Source of the DNA: Burkholderia sp. OK233
Lineage (GTDB): Bacteria > Pseudomonadota > Gammaproteobacteria > Burkholderiales > Burkholderiaceae
Reading direction: 5' to 3'
NCBI RefSeq assembly: GCF_900230185.1
Contig: NZ_OCSR01000001.1
Location: 5,704,001 to 5,768,000 of the forward strand
DNA length: 64,000 nucleotides
A program made the position numbers and the translations under genes. The stretch's first letter is position 1; every line of letters starts with the position of its first letter. Below are positions 44,422 to 53,451 of this stretch, in pieces. The notes under the pieces were generated by a model, which was not told the origin of the DNA, did not search any database, and was given only the letters and a program-made list of their open reading frames with translations.

Positions 44422-45932
44422 CTCAGGATTACCCACAGATTGATTGATCATGCTATTCATTTTGCCTGCAGAGCCGATACATCTTCGTGATGTCGTGCAA
44501 TACGAGGAACCCGCGCCAGAGGACGGTTGGGCCGGGCGGTCGGTCATGCTTGCGGTTCTGGTAGCCGCCCAGCATGGCTATCCACAAGACGGCCTGCTGC
44601 AAAGACGGCGTCTGCTTTGGCAATTTCGTCGTGTCGTTTGAGTGGCAATACAATGCCTGCCATTCGAGAGGCTGCAACAGTACGTCGCAAGGTAAATCGG
44701 TGTCGATTCGAGCCAGCAGGGTCGCGTACAGGATGCGCCAACTGATGACCGTGAACAGAGCTGTGGCGCGCACGAACCGGTCGAGGTTGCCAAACTGACG
44801 CGCTTCGATACGGCAACCGCTTTTCAGAACACGATGCCACGATTCAATGGTCCATCGACGCGCATACCAGGCAAGCCGCTCAAGTACTTCCTCGAGCGTG
44901 GTCGTCGGTACGGAGCTCAGAAGCATCCATTCGAGAGGTTCCACACCGCACGGAGGAGAGGTTTCGATAGCATGAATAGCGAATACGTCTACTTCCTTCA
45001 ACCTACTCGCGCGCGCCTTTGGGGGCCGCAATCGTACTGTCGCACAGCGCAAGGTCAGTCGTGCCGTACGCTGGGGCGCATTGCGTCTGGCGGGCACCAA
45101 CAGGTCAGTCCTGCCCAGGGGCCTGGTTGCCTCTACTGCTTCCCAAAGGTATCCATCAGGATGACGAGCCCGACGATTCCAGGAGGCGCGGATCAACCAA
45201 TCGACGCCGGCGGGACGTTCAGCGACAAACAGTTCGAACAGGTCGCTCTCGCGATCGCCAACGCCGACGAAGCGGGTGTCGGCACAGCGAGTTTTAAGCG
45301 ATGCGAGATGCTCGACCCCCTCAAGCCATTTAACGCTTTCTTTCTCGTGGACCAAGCGACTTTTACGTTGACGTGTCTTGCCAAACTCTGCTTCGGGGCG
45401 CACCCACGTCTTCATGCCGAGCACACCGAGTGGCAGGCCATCAGGGGTAACGGCAAGCAAGCTATGCATCATGAAGCCACGCGTATTACTTCCCGTGCAG
45501 TAACCCAGCCCCTCGGTGGCAGACAGATGTGCAAGGTTGAATTCGGTCGTGTCCTGCACAGCCAGGACAACGGGTACTTGCTTCATGCGATCCAACGTTT
45601 GCGCAATGTGCGGCGCGAGTATTCCGTTCGTATCGACTTGTGCATTGTCGAAGAATCGGTACGCGGCCTTGAGTTCCGCTGGTTTGAGGGATTGGGGAAA
45701 CGGACACTGCGGTGCGCATCCGAGCCGACGCGCCAGAGCGACAAGTCGCCGCACCAGACGTGCGTCGCCAAGATTCGCTTCGCCGAACTCGGCACTTGCC
45801 CAATCATCGCTGTGGTTATCGCCCGCCAATGTCGCATGCCACTGCAAACAGTATGCGCAGAAGTTAACATTGGGCTAACTCGTTTACAAGCGGATCTTCC
45901 AACCATTCCTCGGAAATGTGGGTAATCCTGAG
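44422..45932 (-). mobile_element. IS4-family insertion sequence with perfect 10-bp target duplication
   Basis: Inverted ends CTCAGGATTACCCACA and TGTGGGTAATCCTGAG enclose 1511 bp. The direct repeat CCCTTAGGAG is present on both sides (44412-44421 and 45933-45942). The element is therefore intact and recent, and stands between the secretion operon's first gene and the replication gene. Confidence 0.97.
44453..45847 (-). CDS. IS4-family transposase (IS50-like)
   Basis: A protein of 464 residues with the Tn5/IS50-like layout. The N-terminal DNA-binding region reads WASAEFGEANLGDARLVRRL and KAAYRFFDNAQVDTNGIL. Catalytic residues are Asp in LAVQDTTEFNL, Asp in FVGVGDRESDLFELF and the YREK signature (Y-x2-R-x3-E-x6-K), matched exactly by YARRWTIESWHRVLK. 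The C-terminal helix bundle ends near the left terminal repeat. Intact. Confidence 0.95.
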   Translation of the reverse strand: MQWHATLAGDNHSDDWASAEFGEANLGDARLVRRLVALARRLGCAPQCPFPQSLKPAELKAAYRFFDNAQVDTNGILAPHIAQTLDRMKQVPVVLAVQDTTEFNLAHLSATEGLGYCTGSNTRGFMMHSLLAVTPDGLPLGVLGMKTWVRPEAEFGKTRQRKSRLVHEKESVKWLEGVEHLASLKTRCADTRFVGVGDRESDLFELFVAERPAGVDWLIRASWNRRARHPDGYLWEAVEATRPLGRTDLLVPARRNAPQRTARLTLRCATVRLRPPKARASRLKEVDVFAIHAIETSPPCGVEPLEWMLLSSVPTTTLEEVLERLAWYARRWTIESWHRVLKSGCRIEARQFGNLDRFVRATALFTVISWRILYATLLARIDTDLPCDVLLQPLEWQALYCHSNDTTKLPKQTPSLQQAVLWIAMLGGYQNRKHDRPPGPTVLWRGFLVLHDITKMYRLCRQNE

Positions 45933-45942
45933 CCCTTAGGAG

Positions 45943-46105
45943 GGAGGAAGGATAGCGCGAAAGTTACGGGCGCCCTTCGAGGGCCTTCGGGTCGCATCCA
46001 CAGCTGTTCGATGTACTGGCGGATCACCGCCATGGGCGCCCGGTCGCAGCCACCGGCAAAATAGGATGGCAACCAAGGCGAACCGCCCCACAGCTCCTGC
46101 CGCAC
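45943..46105 (-). pseudogene. IS200/IS605-type TnpA, C-terminal fragment
   Basis: About 50 residues on the minus strand read LRQELWGGSPWLPSYFAGG and then APMAVIRQYIEQ, the C-terminal beta-strand and helix of IS200/IS605 Y1 transposases. The catalytic Tyr helix is near the end, and the N-terminal part is missing. The IS4 element inserted just downstream. No left- or right-end hairpins could be assigned and no tnpB gene is present. Confidence 0.5.
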
Positions 46106-46233
46106 GTTGAGGGTAGTTCATTGGATTCGAAACGCCCTCAGATTCGTTCACCCTCCGTCGGCAATGCCCGCCGCGAGCACTTGCACAACGCGGGTGGTGG
46201 TGACATGCCCCGCTCCCGTTGGTTTTCGACCGG

Positions 46234-47631
46234 TCAGGCGCGCGCTCGAGCTGCCTTCGGTTTGTTGCGCAGGAACACGAAATGATAGAAGGCGAAGGAA
46301 AGATCCGCGTGGGTGAGCACGTCTGCTTCGCCAATGGTGGCTATGTTGAACTTGAGACGCTTGATCGCCAGCTTGCCAGAGGGAGATGCAATGTACGCGC
46401 GTATGAGATCTTTCCTCGCGCGCGCGTCGGCCTGGTCGAATGCTTCGCGACCAGCGCGGACCTCTTCGGCCAATCGCAGCTTGGCTTCTTCCTCACGAGC
46501 CGCGCTGTTCGCTTCAACGGCGATTCTCGTGTTGGCTCTGGCAGTCACCTCTGCCTGTTCTTGTGTGGCTTTTTGGGCCAGTACTGTTTTCATCCGGCGC
46601 TCAGCCTCTGAAAGCTTGTAGCCCTCAGTGATGGCCTTCATCAGATAGCCGGAAGGACTTTTTGTCACTTTCGCGTCGTCAATCTTCACGCGGGTGTATT
46701 CGATTGCATCAAGGATGCGTTCATCGGACCAGATGGCGCGGTTCTGCGAGATGACATTGAACTGCTTTTCGGTGAAGCCAAATTCGGTTTTCAACGTCGT
46801 GTAGGTTTCCTTCAACCCAATCAAGCTCGCGCGGACGGTATCGGCCCCTTCCTTCCTAGAGAGTCTGAAGCGTATCCGATCAATCTTCTTGGACTTCGGG
46901 CTCTCGGTACGCGTCTCGTAGCTCAGCTCGATGTCAGAGACCTCATTGATTTGCTTTACCGCAGGCTCGAGACTATCCCTCTTGAAATACTTGAAGACCG
47001 TTGCGCTGGAGCCCGCCTTGCCTGGCCAGTTACGGATCAAATCAATTTCAAACCACTCCGTGATGCCTTCCGTGACGTACGCAATGACGTGGTCATAGAT
47101 TGCACGTGCGTAAGTGAGGGTGAAAGCCGACGTGATGCGAAGGCTCAACCAGTGCGATTTTTCCGGGTCCTTGATGTGGCGGATGAGCGGTTGCGGGACT
47201 TCAAACGTTATGCGTCCTTTGTCGATACCGACAATGCCGAGCAACTGCACGGATACCCATTTCTCGTTTTCAGGTGAGGTGCTACCCTGCGGTACCGCTG
47301 ACACTTGGATGAGTGCCTTCTGTGCTTCGGATACGACTGCTCTCAGATGCTTGTAGTTGTAGCTGTCGTAACGCATGAGCCACCTAAAGTAGCTCAGCTC
47401 GACGTCGTAGTATTTCGGTGTGGTCGACTCCTGTGCCACGATGAAGTGCGCTGCATCAAGTAAGCGACGCGCAGTGACCCCGACGTCCGTGACATCGACA
47501 AAAACGTTGTTACGCTGATAACCGATTTCCTTGGTTGACTTATGGATCGGCGTATCGGTCGCTAACATCTCCTCAAACAGTTCGAGTGACATCTGGCGCG
47601 ATGTGGCGCGTGTCGATACGTCGGTTGACAT
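46234..47631 (-). CDS. repA: Rep_3-family plasmid replication initiator
   Basis: A protein of about 465 residues. I start it at MSTDVSTRATSRQM (ATG at 47631), because the open frame upstream runs through iterons. The N-terminal domain includes YYDVELSYFRWLMRYDSYNY. The Rep_3 winged-helix core has PLIRHIKDPEKSHWLSLRIT, FTLTYARAIYDHVIAYVTEG, VFKYFKRDSLEPAVKQINEV and the IDRIRFRLSRKEG strand. A long charged Ala/Glu-rich helix (about residues 370-430) and a further C-terminal domain follow. The initiator binds iterons to melt the origin and usually represses its own promoter; four inverted iterons at 47696-47863 overlap that promoter area. Intact. Confidence 0.88.
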   Translation of the reverse strand: MSTDVSTRATSRQMSLELFEEMLATDTPIHKSTKEIGYQRNNVFVDVTDVGVTARRLLDAAHFIVAQESTTPKYYDVELSYFRWLMRYDSYNYKHLRAVVSEAQKALIQVSAVPQGSTSPENEKWVSVQLLGIVGIDKGRITFEVPQPLIRHIKDPEKSHWLSLRITSAFTLTYARAIYDHVIAYVTEGITEWFEIDLIRNWPGKAGSSATVFKYFKRDSLEPAVKQINEVSDIELSYETRTESPKSKKIDRIRFRLSRKEGADTVRASLIGLKETYTTLKTEFGFTEKQFNVISQNRAIWSDERILDAIEYTRVKIDDAKVTKSPSGYLMKAITEGYKLSEAERRMKTVLAQKATQEQAEVTARANTRIAVEANSAAREEEAKLRLAEEVRAGREAFDQADARARKDLIRAYIASPSGKLAIKRLKFNIATIGEADVLTHADLSFAFYHFVFLRNKPKAARARA

Positions 47632-48764
47632 CGGGGCCCTCTTTTCTTGGTCGTTAGCCGCGGAAAACTCTAACATGCGTAGGTGAGATGTCAAAACAAA
47701 AAAGCTCACCATCGAAAAGGCTGCTTCAACAATTCGACTCACCCACCTTCGCAACAGAATCGGTGAACAATTTGGCTCACCATGCTGCCGCTGGGGTGCC
47801 ATGTCTCTTATCCTCGGAGCGTTGGTTTTGTGTTTTTAAAATCTTAGAAACAACAAACTCACCAACATACAAGGACGATCAAACACCAGAAAAAACAAAG
47901 ACTTAACCATGTGAAGGTGAGTGATTTTGTTTCAGAGGTGAGCCGTTTTGTAGGGCAAAGTGAATGAAATTCCTCTATGAGAGTGAAGTGTTTACCGGTG
48001 CAGAGTGAGACATCCTGTTGCCGCCGGTGTGATGGTGAGATGAATTGTTGAATTCTTCCATGATGCCGACAAAACCTTATGTGGCGGGGTTTTCTGCAAC
48101 GAACGTGCGAAGGTGGTGAGGTCTTTTGTTGGCGCCGGTGAGTGAATATGTGTTGGCCGACGCCACCCGCGGTAGAACGAGGAGAAAGACGGTATGGCCT
48201 TGGTAGTTAGAGAGTACTGAGATGCCCCTGGCTTTGCTGGCGCGATGCTGAGGAGCATCGCGCCGGGCTGTCTAGTTACGACTCCCTAGTCGCATGGTGA
48301 GAAATTTTGTGGGGTAATGGTCGACGCTGCTCACTTATGGTGAGCTGAATTGTTAGACGGGTTGGCAAAGCGAGTGATGGTGGGGTGGGGAACATTGTGG
48401 GGTGTCTTGTTAAAAGCAGCGTGATTTCGGGGGCACTGCAAGACTAATCGTGCTCTATATTCGCTTCGAAATCGGACCCGCTAGCCTCTTGCTGTTCCGA
48501 ATTCAACAAAACTTCTCACCCACCTTCCGGCCGCCGCCGCCAATGGCTCAACAATTTCCCTCACCATGACGTTTCAAAGCGCACCGGTAGAACATGCATT
48601 GTCGACGCGACGCGTTCCCACATTATGAAATTGACGGATATTTTTTGTTTCGAGATAGCGACTTACCTCAGTTTTCTAAGAACCGACGTTAAGTTAGTGG
48701 CACGGTTTTGTATTTTTCTAGTATTCTACGCTTTGTCTCGATTCTGGACTAAACCTTAAAAACC
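47632..48764. other. oriV: Replication origin region with 13 iterons
   Basis: Thirteen copies of a 15-bp unit GGTGAGNNNWWTTGT lie in this gap, eleven matching that consensus fully. Minus-strand copies start at 47696, 47729, 47767 and 47849 (degenerate). Plus-strand copies start at 47916, 47937, 48034, 48115, 48137 (one mismatch), 48296 and 48339. Two more minus-strand copies are at 48506 and 48551. AT-rich segments lie at 47826-47845 and 48640-48760. I see no perfect DnaA box. The arrangement fits an iteron-controlled origin where copies near the initiator gene repress it and the rest form the replication core. Confidence 0.85.
48239..48264. repeat. Perfect 11-bp inverted repeat within the origin
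   Basis: GGCGCGATGCT and AGCATCGCGCC are separated by four bases, giving a very stable hairpin in either strand. It lies between two groups of iterons with no T-tract beside it, so it is not an ordinary terminator. A single-strand initiation signal, a protein-binding site or the recombination site of a resolution system are possible. Confidence 0.75.
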
Positions 48765-49973
48765 ATGTCTAAAGCAGAATTCCCGGCAATTACGCGAAGA
48801 GTGACCTTGAGTGAACTTGCGGGTTTCGCGGAGACGCTTAACACGCTCACGGAGGACTTGCGTAACAGTATCCTGACGCCGAAGCCGCGAAAATCGGCTC
48901 CGTCATTCACTACTGCGGAGGTCGCCGAGCTTTGCGGACTGGACCGTACGAAGATTCATTACCAGGCCACAAGGGAAGGGAGCACGTTGCCAGCGGGCGA
49001 GGCATCGGGTACGGGTCGTAGCCGCCATTTCACTCTGGCTGAGGCGCGAACTTACGTGCAGCAGCTGTCCGAAATATACCAGTCGCCACTGGTCACCGGG
49101 TCGCGCGGTGCGAACGGCAAGGTCATCCTCGTCGCTAACTTCAAAGGCGGTTCGACCAAGACGACGACGTCTATGTGTCTTGCACAAGGATTGTCGCTCC
49201 GCGGTCGGAGGGTTCTTGCCATCGATCTGGACCCGCAGGCATCACTGTCCGAGCTTTGCGGGCTGTATGCGGAGAAGGAGGTTGATGAGGATTCGACAGT
49301 TTTGCCGTTCATCTATGACCAGACCATCGAAGGTGGGCTGTCATCATTCATCAAGCAGACCTACTGGGACGGCCTGGACGTCATTGCAGCACACCCCTCC
49401 TTGTTCAGTGCGGAGTTCTACATTCCGTCTATGCTCAAGGCCAAGCCCAGCTTTCAGTTCTGGGCAATCCTGCGGGAAGGTCTCGCGCCGCTTCGCAGCC
49501 AGTACGATTACATCATCCTCGATACCGCGCCTTCACTGTCCTACCTGACGCTCAATGCGCTGATGGCTGCGGACTCGATGGTCATGCCGCTGGTTCCGGA
49601 AAGCCTCGACTTCATCAGTTCTGTGTCGTTCTGGGGGCTGTTCTCCGACATTGCGCGCAACTTCATGGAGAAGGAGGCTGACAAGGCCTACGACTTCATC
49701 TCTGTCATCCTTTCAAAAGTCGATAACAGCCCGACTTCTTCGGCATCAGTGGTTCGTCCATGGACTCAACGGGCATACGGCGATTGGCTGTCGACAACCG
49801 AAATTCCGGCAAGCTCTGCGATGAGTAGCGGCGCGCTTGCATTGTCGACGGTGTTTGACCTGAGCAAGAAGGACGCGAGTTCGAAAACTGTCGAGCGGGT
49901 TCGTCATCCGCTCAGGGAATACTGCAAGTGGATTGATGACATGTACGTTGAACAGTGGAGGCTCGGCAAATGA
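48765..49973 (+). CDS. parA: ParA-family partition ATPase
   Basis: A type Ia ParA of 402 residues. The N-terminal extension holds a helix-turn-helix (SFTTAEVAELCGLDRTKIHY) used for autorepression. The ATPase core has the deviant Walker A motif NFKGGSTKTTTSMCLAQGL at about residues 125-143, VLAIDLDPQASLSELCGL, and Walker B YDYIILDTAPSLSYLTLNA. It segregates plasmid copies together with ParB, riding on nucleoid DNA. Its stop overlaps the parB start by ATGA, so the two are translated in a fixed ratio. The promoter should lie in the AT-rich 48640-48760 region. Confidence 0.95.
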   Translation: MSKAEFPAITRRVTLSELAGFAETLNTLTEDLRNSILTPKPRKSAPSFTTAEVAELCGLDRTKIHYQATREGSTLPAGEASGTGRSRHFTLAEARTYVQQLSEIYQSPLVTGSRGANGKVILVANFKGGSTKTTTSMCLAQGLSLRGRRVLAIDLDPQASLSELCGLYAEKEVDEDSTVLPFIYDQTIEGGLSSFIKQTYWDGLDVIAAHPSLFSAEFYIPSMLKAKPSFQFWAILREGLAPLRSQYDYIILDTAPSLSYLTLNALMAADSMVMPLVPESLDFISSVSFWGLFSDIARNFMEKEADKAYDFISVILSKVDNSPTSSASVVRPWTQRAYGDWLSTTEIPASSAMSSGALALSTVFDLSKKDASSKTVERVRHPLREYCKWIDDMYVEQWRLGK

Positions 49974-50947
49974 ATATCCGTGCTCGAATGGCCGAGCAGA
50001 CCGCCAATCTGCGCGCTGCGTCAGAGATTCCGAAGGACGAAGTCGCAGCCTCCAATCCAACAAACGATAAACCGAAGACTGGGCCGGGAATGGCTGCGGC
50101 CTTGGCTGCGGCCAATATTAAGATTCAGGAGTTGGAGACGCGCGGCGCGCAATCCGTGCTGCACGTGACGGAGATAGTGCCGAACCCGTGGCAACCTCGG
50201 AGAGTTTTCAACGAGGCGAAGCTATCTGAACTTGCGGAGTCGATTCGCGAAGTTGGGCTGCTGCAACCAATCGTCGTTCGCAGGGCAGAGTCTGCCTATC
50301 AGATTGTTGCAGGCGAGCGGCGTTGGCGCGCGCACAAACTAGTTGGACTCGAGGAAATCAAAGTCCTTGTTGTTGATTGCACGGACCAGGATATGGCTGT
50401 GCTGGCGCTGGTGGAAAACATCGGCCGGGATGACTTGGCCGACTATGAGGTTTCCATCTCCATTCGCCGCACTGAAAAGGAATTTCCGAATCGGAGGCGC
50501 TTGGCCGAAGCTGTTGGCATGAGCCGGCGAGGGCTGTACAGATACCTCGCATTCGATAACCTGCCGGCATTCATCACGAGCGACCTCGATATCAATCCGA
50601 CGCTTATTGGCGGCAACGCCGCTGACGCGATTGCGAGCGTCATCAAGAAGCATGGTGAGGATGCTTTAGCTGCTGCCCGCGAACTTTGGCCGGATGTCGT
50701 ATCGGGAAATCTGGACCAAGGCAAGTACGCGCCGGCGATTGCTGCTCTGGTCGGCCGTCGTGCATCTAGCACAACGGCTCGGGAGCGTTCAATCGAGAAG
50801 TTCTTTGCGGGGAATACTCACGCGGGCAGCATTACCAAGGACGTGAACAGCTTCACTGTAAAAATCAAAACGGGTGTCCTTTCAGATGCGCAGGAGACCC
50901 GGATTCGTCAGGTGATCAGCGAGTTGTTTAACGGCGACCCTTCTTGA
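49970..50947 (+). CDS. parB: ParB-family centromere-binding protein
   Basis: A protein of 325 residues. I use the ATG at 49970 because it overlaps the parA stop and has GGAG 9 bp upstream; a GTG at 49955 is an alternative. Residues about 60-150 form the ParB/Srx nuclease-like domain: IVPNPWQPRRVFNEAKLSEL and IVVRRAESAYQIVAGERRW, with the C-motif GERRWRAHKLVGL. The helix-turn-helix follows (RRRLAEAVGMSRRGLYRYLA). The C-terminal dimerisation part is shorter than usual. I did not find an obvious parS near it; the structured repeats beyond the terminator are one candidate. Confidence 0.93.
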   Translation: MNIRARMAEQTANLRAASEIPKDEVAASNPTNDKPKTGPGMAAALAAANIKIQELETRGAQSVLHVTEIVPNPWQPRRVFNEAKLSELAESIREVGLLQPIVVRRAESAYQIVAGERRWRAHKLVGLEEIKVLVVDCTDQDMAVLALVENIGRDDLADYEVSISIRRTEKEFPNRRRLAEAVGMSRRGLYRYLAFDNLPAFITSDLDINPTLIGGNAADAIASVIKKHGEDALAAARELWPDVVSGNLDQGKYAPAIAALVGRRASSTTARERSIEKFFAGNTHAGSITKDVNSFTVKIKTGVLSDAQETRIRQVISELFNGDPS

Positions 50948-50972
50948 GTGAAGTCATCACCAATGGATCTGG

Positions 50973-50998
50973 AGCCCGCTTCGAAGCGGGCTTTTTTT
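50973..50998 (+). terminator. Rho-independent terminator of the parAB operon
   Basis: AGCCCGCTT and AAGCGGGCT form a 9-bp stem around a two-base CG turn, followed by seven T. It lies 26 bp past the parB stop codon. Confidence 0.93.
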
Positions 50999-51097
50999 CG
51001 CCTGCCAGATACAGCGTGTTATATAGCGGCCAGCGTACGCGATCAGGATGCGCGTTCAGCTCGTGGCTCCTCGAGTGATCGGCCACAAGTCCTTGTG

Positions 51098-51590
51098 CAC
51101 CGGCGGCGCCCGGTGCCTAGCGAGAGCGTGCTACTTTGGAGATTTTTCGAACAAACCCTGCTTGCGGGACGTCTCGAGTCAGCTAAACGGTTGTAGATCC
51201 GCCGGGTCCGCCCGACTATAGCCGCCCCACCCCTGCAGCCGCCAGGGGCGAAAGGGTGTGCTACTAGGCATACCGTTCAATCGAGGCCCGCTTGCGAGGC
51301 GATCCGAGTCGGCTGATCAGCCGTAAATCCACCCGGTTCGCATGAGGTCAGCCGTCGCGCCCCCACAGCTACGGGGTGGCGAAAGGGTGTGCTACTAGGC
51401 ACACTTTTCGGGAGGCCTGCTCGCGAGACACCCCGGGTTGGCTAATAGGTCGTAAATCCGACGATAGCCGCCCCCATCCCTCGCAGCTGCGGGGGCGAAA
51501 GAGTGTGCTACTAGGCACACTCTTCGATGGAGGCCTGCTTGCGAGGCGATCCACGTCGGCTGTCTAGGTGTGAATCCTCCGCAGGCGCAT
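51098..51590 (+). repeat. Four tandem copies of a structured 116-131-bp repeat
   Basis: The shared core GTGCTACT occurs at 51128, 51258, 51389 and 51505, and the core ATCC follows each at a constant 67-69 bp. Each unit starts with a GC-rich hairpin (such as CCCCTGCAGC with CAGGGG). A second hairpin around GTGTGCTACTAGGCACAC follows, whose flanks stay paired despite changes (AAAGAG with CTCTT; AAAGGG with CTTTT). Then come a short CCTGCTTGCGAGG stem-loop and a GTAAATCC/GTGAATCC segment. No protein frame fits. The compensatory differences suggest structured RNA, or DNA hairpins selected as such. See findings for the tRNA-like possibility. Confidence 0.75.
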
Positions 51591-51690
51591 TCTCATTCTA
51601 TAAGGCGACAGGCTCAGATATGTCCTTAACGTTTGGCCGTGCCGTCGTTCGTAAGCGGTCCGCGAAGGACACTCCTCGGACTGGAATAGA

Positions 51691-53331
51691 TTATGCCGAG
51701 ACGTCCCTTTCAGGCTTGCCGAGGTTCCAAGGCAACAATGCCTCGTAATCGTCGGCGGTCTTGGCATAGGGCAGCGCCGTGAACAGGTCGACCAGATATC
51801 GATAAGCGTCGACACGATTTGCGACACACGTTTGAACGAGCGAGTATAGGTTCGCACTCGCTTTGGCACCGCCCACCGAGTCTGCAAATAACCATGAGCG
51901 GCGTCCGATTACAAATGGCCTGATCGAATTTTCGCAGGGATTGTTGTCGATGGGCCACGCCTCATTTTCGACATAGCGAATCAGTTTCGGCCACTGCCCG
52001 GCGAGATATCTCAGGGCCTCGCCCAATTTGCCGCTCGGTGCAGTTGTCTCAAGATGATGGTCTAATAGTTTCTTGATTTCCTTAAGCACTGCAGCGCTGT
52101 AGCGCCGACGAAGGCGTGCTCGCCAGTCCGGCTTCTTCTGAGCGTGCGATTCTGCCGCGTAGAGTTTACCGATGAGATGGATGAACTGCGTGGAAGGCTG
52201 ATGGACGCCCCGCGCTTCTTTGGGCACCACGTCCTCGGCTTTCACGAAATACCTCCTGGCGTGAACCCAACAAGCTAAATGCACGAGGCCATTGGTTTGC
52301 GCGATCGCGTTGTACGACTCGTAGCCGTCGGTCATCAGCACGGCGCCACGGCGCATGCCTGTCCATAGGTCTGCCCCATGTCGCATGCCTCGCCCTGGCG
52401 CGTATCCGAACAGCCGAACAGGCGGCCCGCTGCCGTTCATTTGGGCCCACATATAACTCTTGGTTTGCGCCGCTCGCCCGGGTTCCTTGAGCACCTGCAC
52501 GGTGGTCTCGTCGCCAAACACGATCTCACTGTCGAGCAAGTGATCTCGCAATAAATTAATGATGGGCTGCACCGCTTCCCCCAAGCGCACCACACTGGCC
52601 GCGAGTGTATTACGCGAGATGTCGCCGCCGAAGCGTCTGAGCAGCGCTGCAATGCGGTACAGCGGTAACCCATCCATGAACTTCGACACAACGAACCAAG
52701 CCAGTGCCGCTTCGGTGAACAAGCCCTTCGGGATGATGCGCAAACGCGCCGGCGTAACCTTGATGCCCTGGTCGCACTGCGAGCACGCGTACTTCACTCG
52801 CTCGTGACGAATCGCCCGTACTTGCTGGGGGATGATGTCGAGCTGCTCGCTGACTTCGACGCCGATCTCGACCAATGTCGTGCCATCGTTCGGGCAGGTA
52901 CGTTCCGATTCCGGCAATTCGTAGCGGATCACTTCACGCGGCAGCGCCGGATCGAGCGGCTTACGACCGGGCTTCTTGCGTTTGTGACCCGCCACCTCGG
53001 TTTGAGCTTCGTCAGTTTGCGCCGGCAAAGTCGCGGTGGTGGGCGCCAGCGCTTCGGCTTCGTTCAGAAACAGGTCCCGCTGCTCGGCACTGCGTGCTTC
53101 GCTCTTGGCGCCGAACAACTGTCGCTGAAACGCTTTGAGTTGTTCCTTGAGCAGATCGCGTTCGACCTTGGTTACCCGTAGCTCGCCGCGCACCAATTCA
53201 TGCTCGGCAAGTACCGCGTCTCGATCGGCATGCATCGCGTCGCGCGCCGCGAGAGCCGCATCACGCTCAGCGATGAGCGCGGCGAGTGCGTCGGCGGTGA
53301 TCGAGTGGGGTTGGTGAATGTCGCGGGCCAT
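51691..53331 (-). CDS. tnpC: IS66 transposase TnpC
   Basis: A protein of 546 residues, full length for the family. The N-terminal leucine-rich coiled coil (LIAERDAALAARDAMHAD) is followed by a zinc-binding segment (ERTCPNDGTTLVEIG and VKYACSQCDQG), the DDE core (Asp in VFGDETTVQV, the LMTDGYESYNAIAQT strand, the CWVHARRYF motif) and Glu near WPIDNNPCENSIRPF. The C-terminal IS66 motif GRRSWLFADSVGGAKASA is present. No frame damage. Confidence 0.96.
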   Translation of the reverse strand: MARDIHQPHSITADALAALIAERDAALAARDAMHADRDAVLAEHELVRGELRVTKVERDLLKEQLKAFQRQLFGAKSEARSAEQRDLFLNEAEALAPTTATLPAQTDEAQTEVAGHKRKKPGRKPLDPALPREVIRYELPESERTCPNDGTTLVEIGVEVSEQLDIIPQQVRAIRHERVKYACSQCDQGIKVTPARLRIIPKGLFTEAALAWFVVSKFMDGLPLYRIAALLRRFGGDISRNTLAASVVRLGEAVQPIINLLRDHLLDSEIVFGDETTVQVLKEPGRAAQTKSYMWAQMNGSGPPVRLFGYAPGRGMRHGADLWTGMRRGAVLMTDGYESYNAIAQTNGLVHLACWVHARRYFVKAEDVVPKEARGVHQPSTQFIHLIGKLYAAESHAQKKPDWRARLRRRYSAAVLKEIKKLLDHHLETTAPSGKLGEALRYLAGQWPKLIRYVENEAWPIDNNPCENSIRPFVIGRRSWLFADSVGGAKASANLYSLVQTCVANRVDAYRYLVDLFTALPYAKTADDYEALLPWNLGKPERDVSA

Positions 53332-53451
53332 GGCGTAACAATAGCCAATCGCGAGTCCCCGTAGGTTTACGGGAATTTGTAACTATCTAACCGGCGTCTC
53401 ATGACGGCAACAGGCGATGCACGAGACGCGTTCGTCAGACGCGTGCGCTGG

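Noticed and set aside
49955..49970. GTG start for ParB at 49955
   Set aside because: It would place the start inside the GGAG ribosome binding site; the ATG at 49970 overlapping the parA stop is a better fit.
51098..51590. CRISPR array
   Set aside because: The repeats are 116-131 bp apart, imperfect and internally structured, the intervening DNA is not unique spacer-like, and no cas gene is near.
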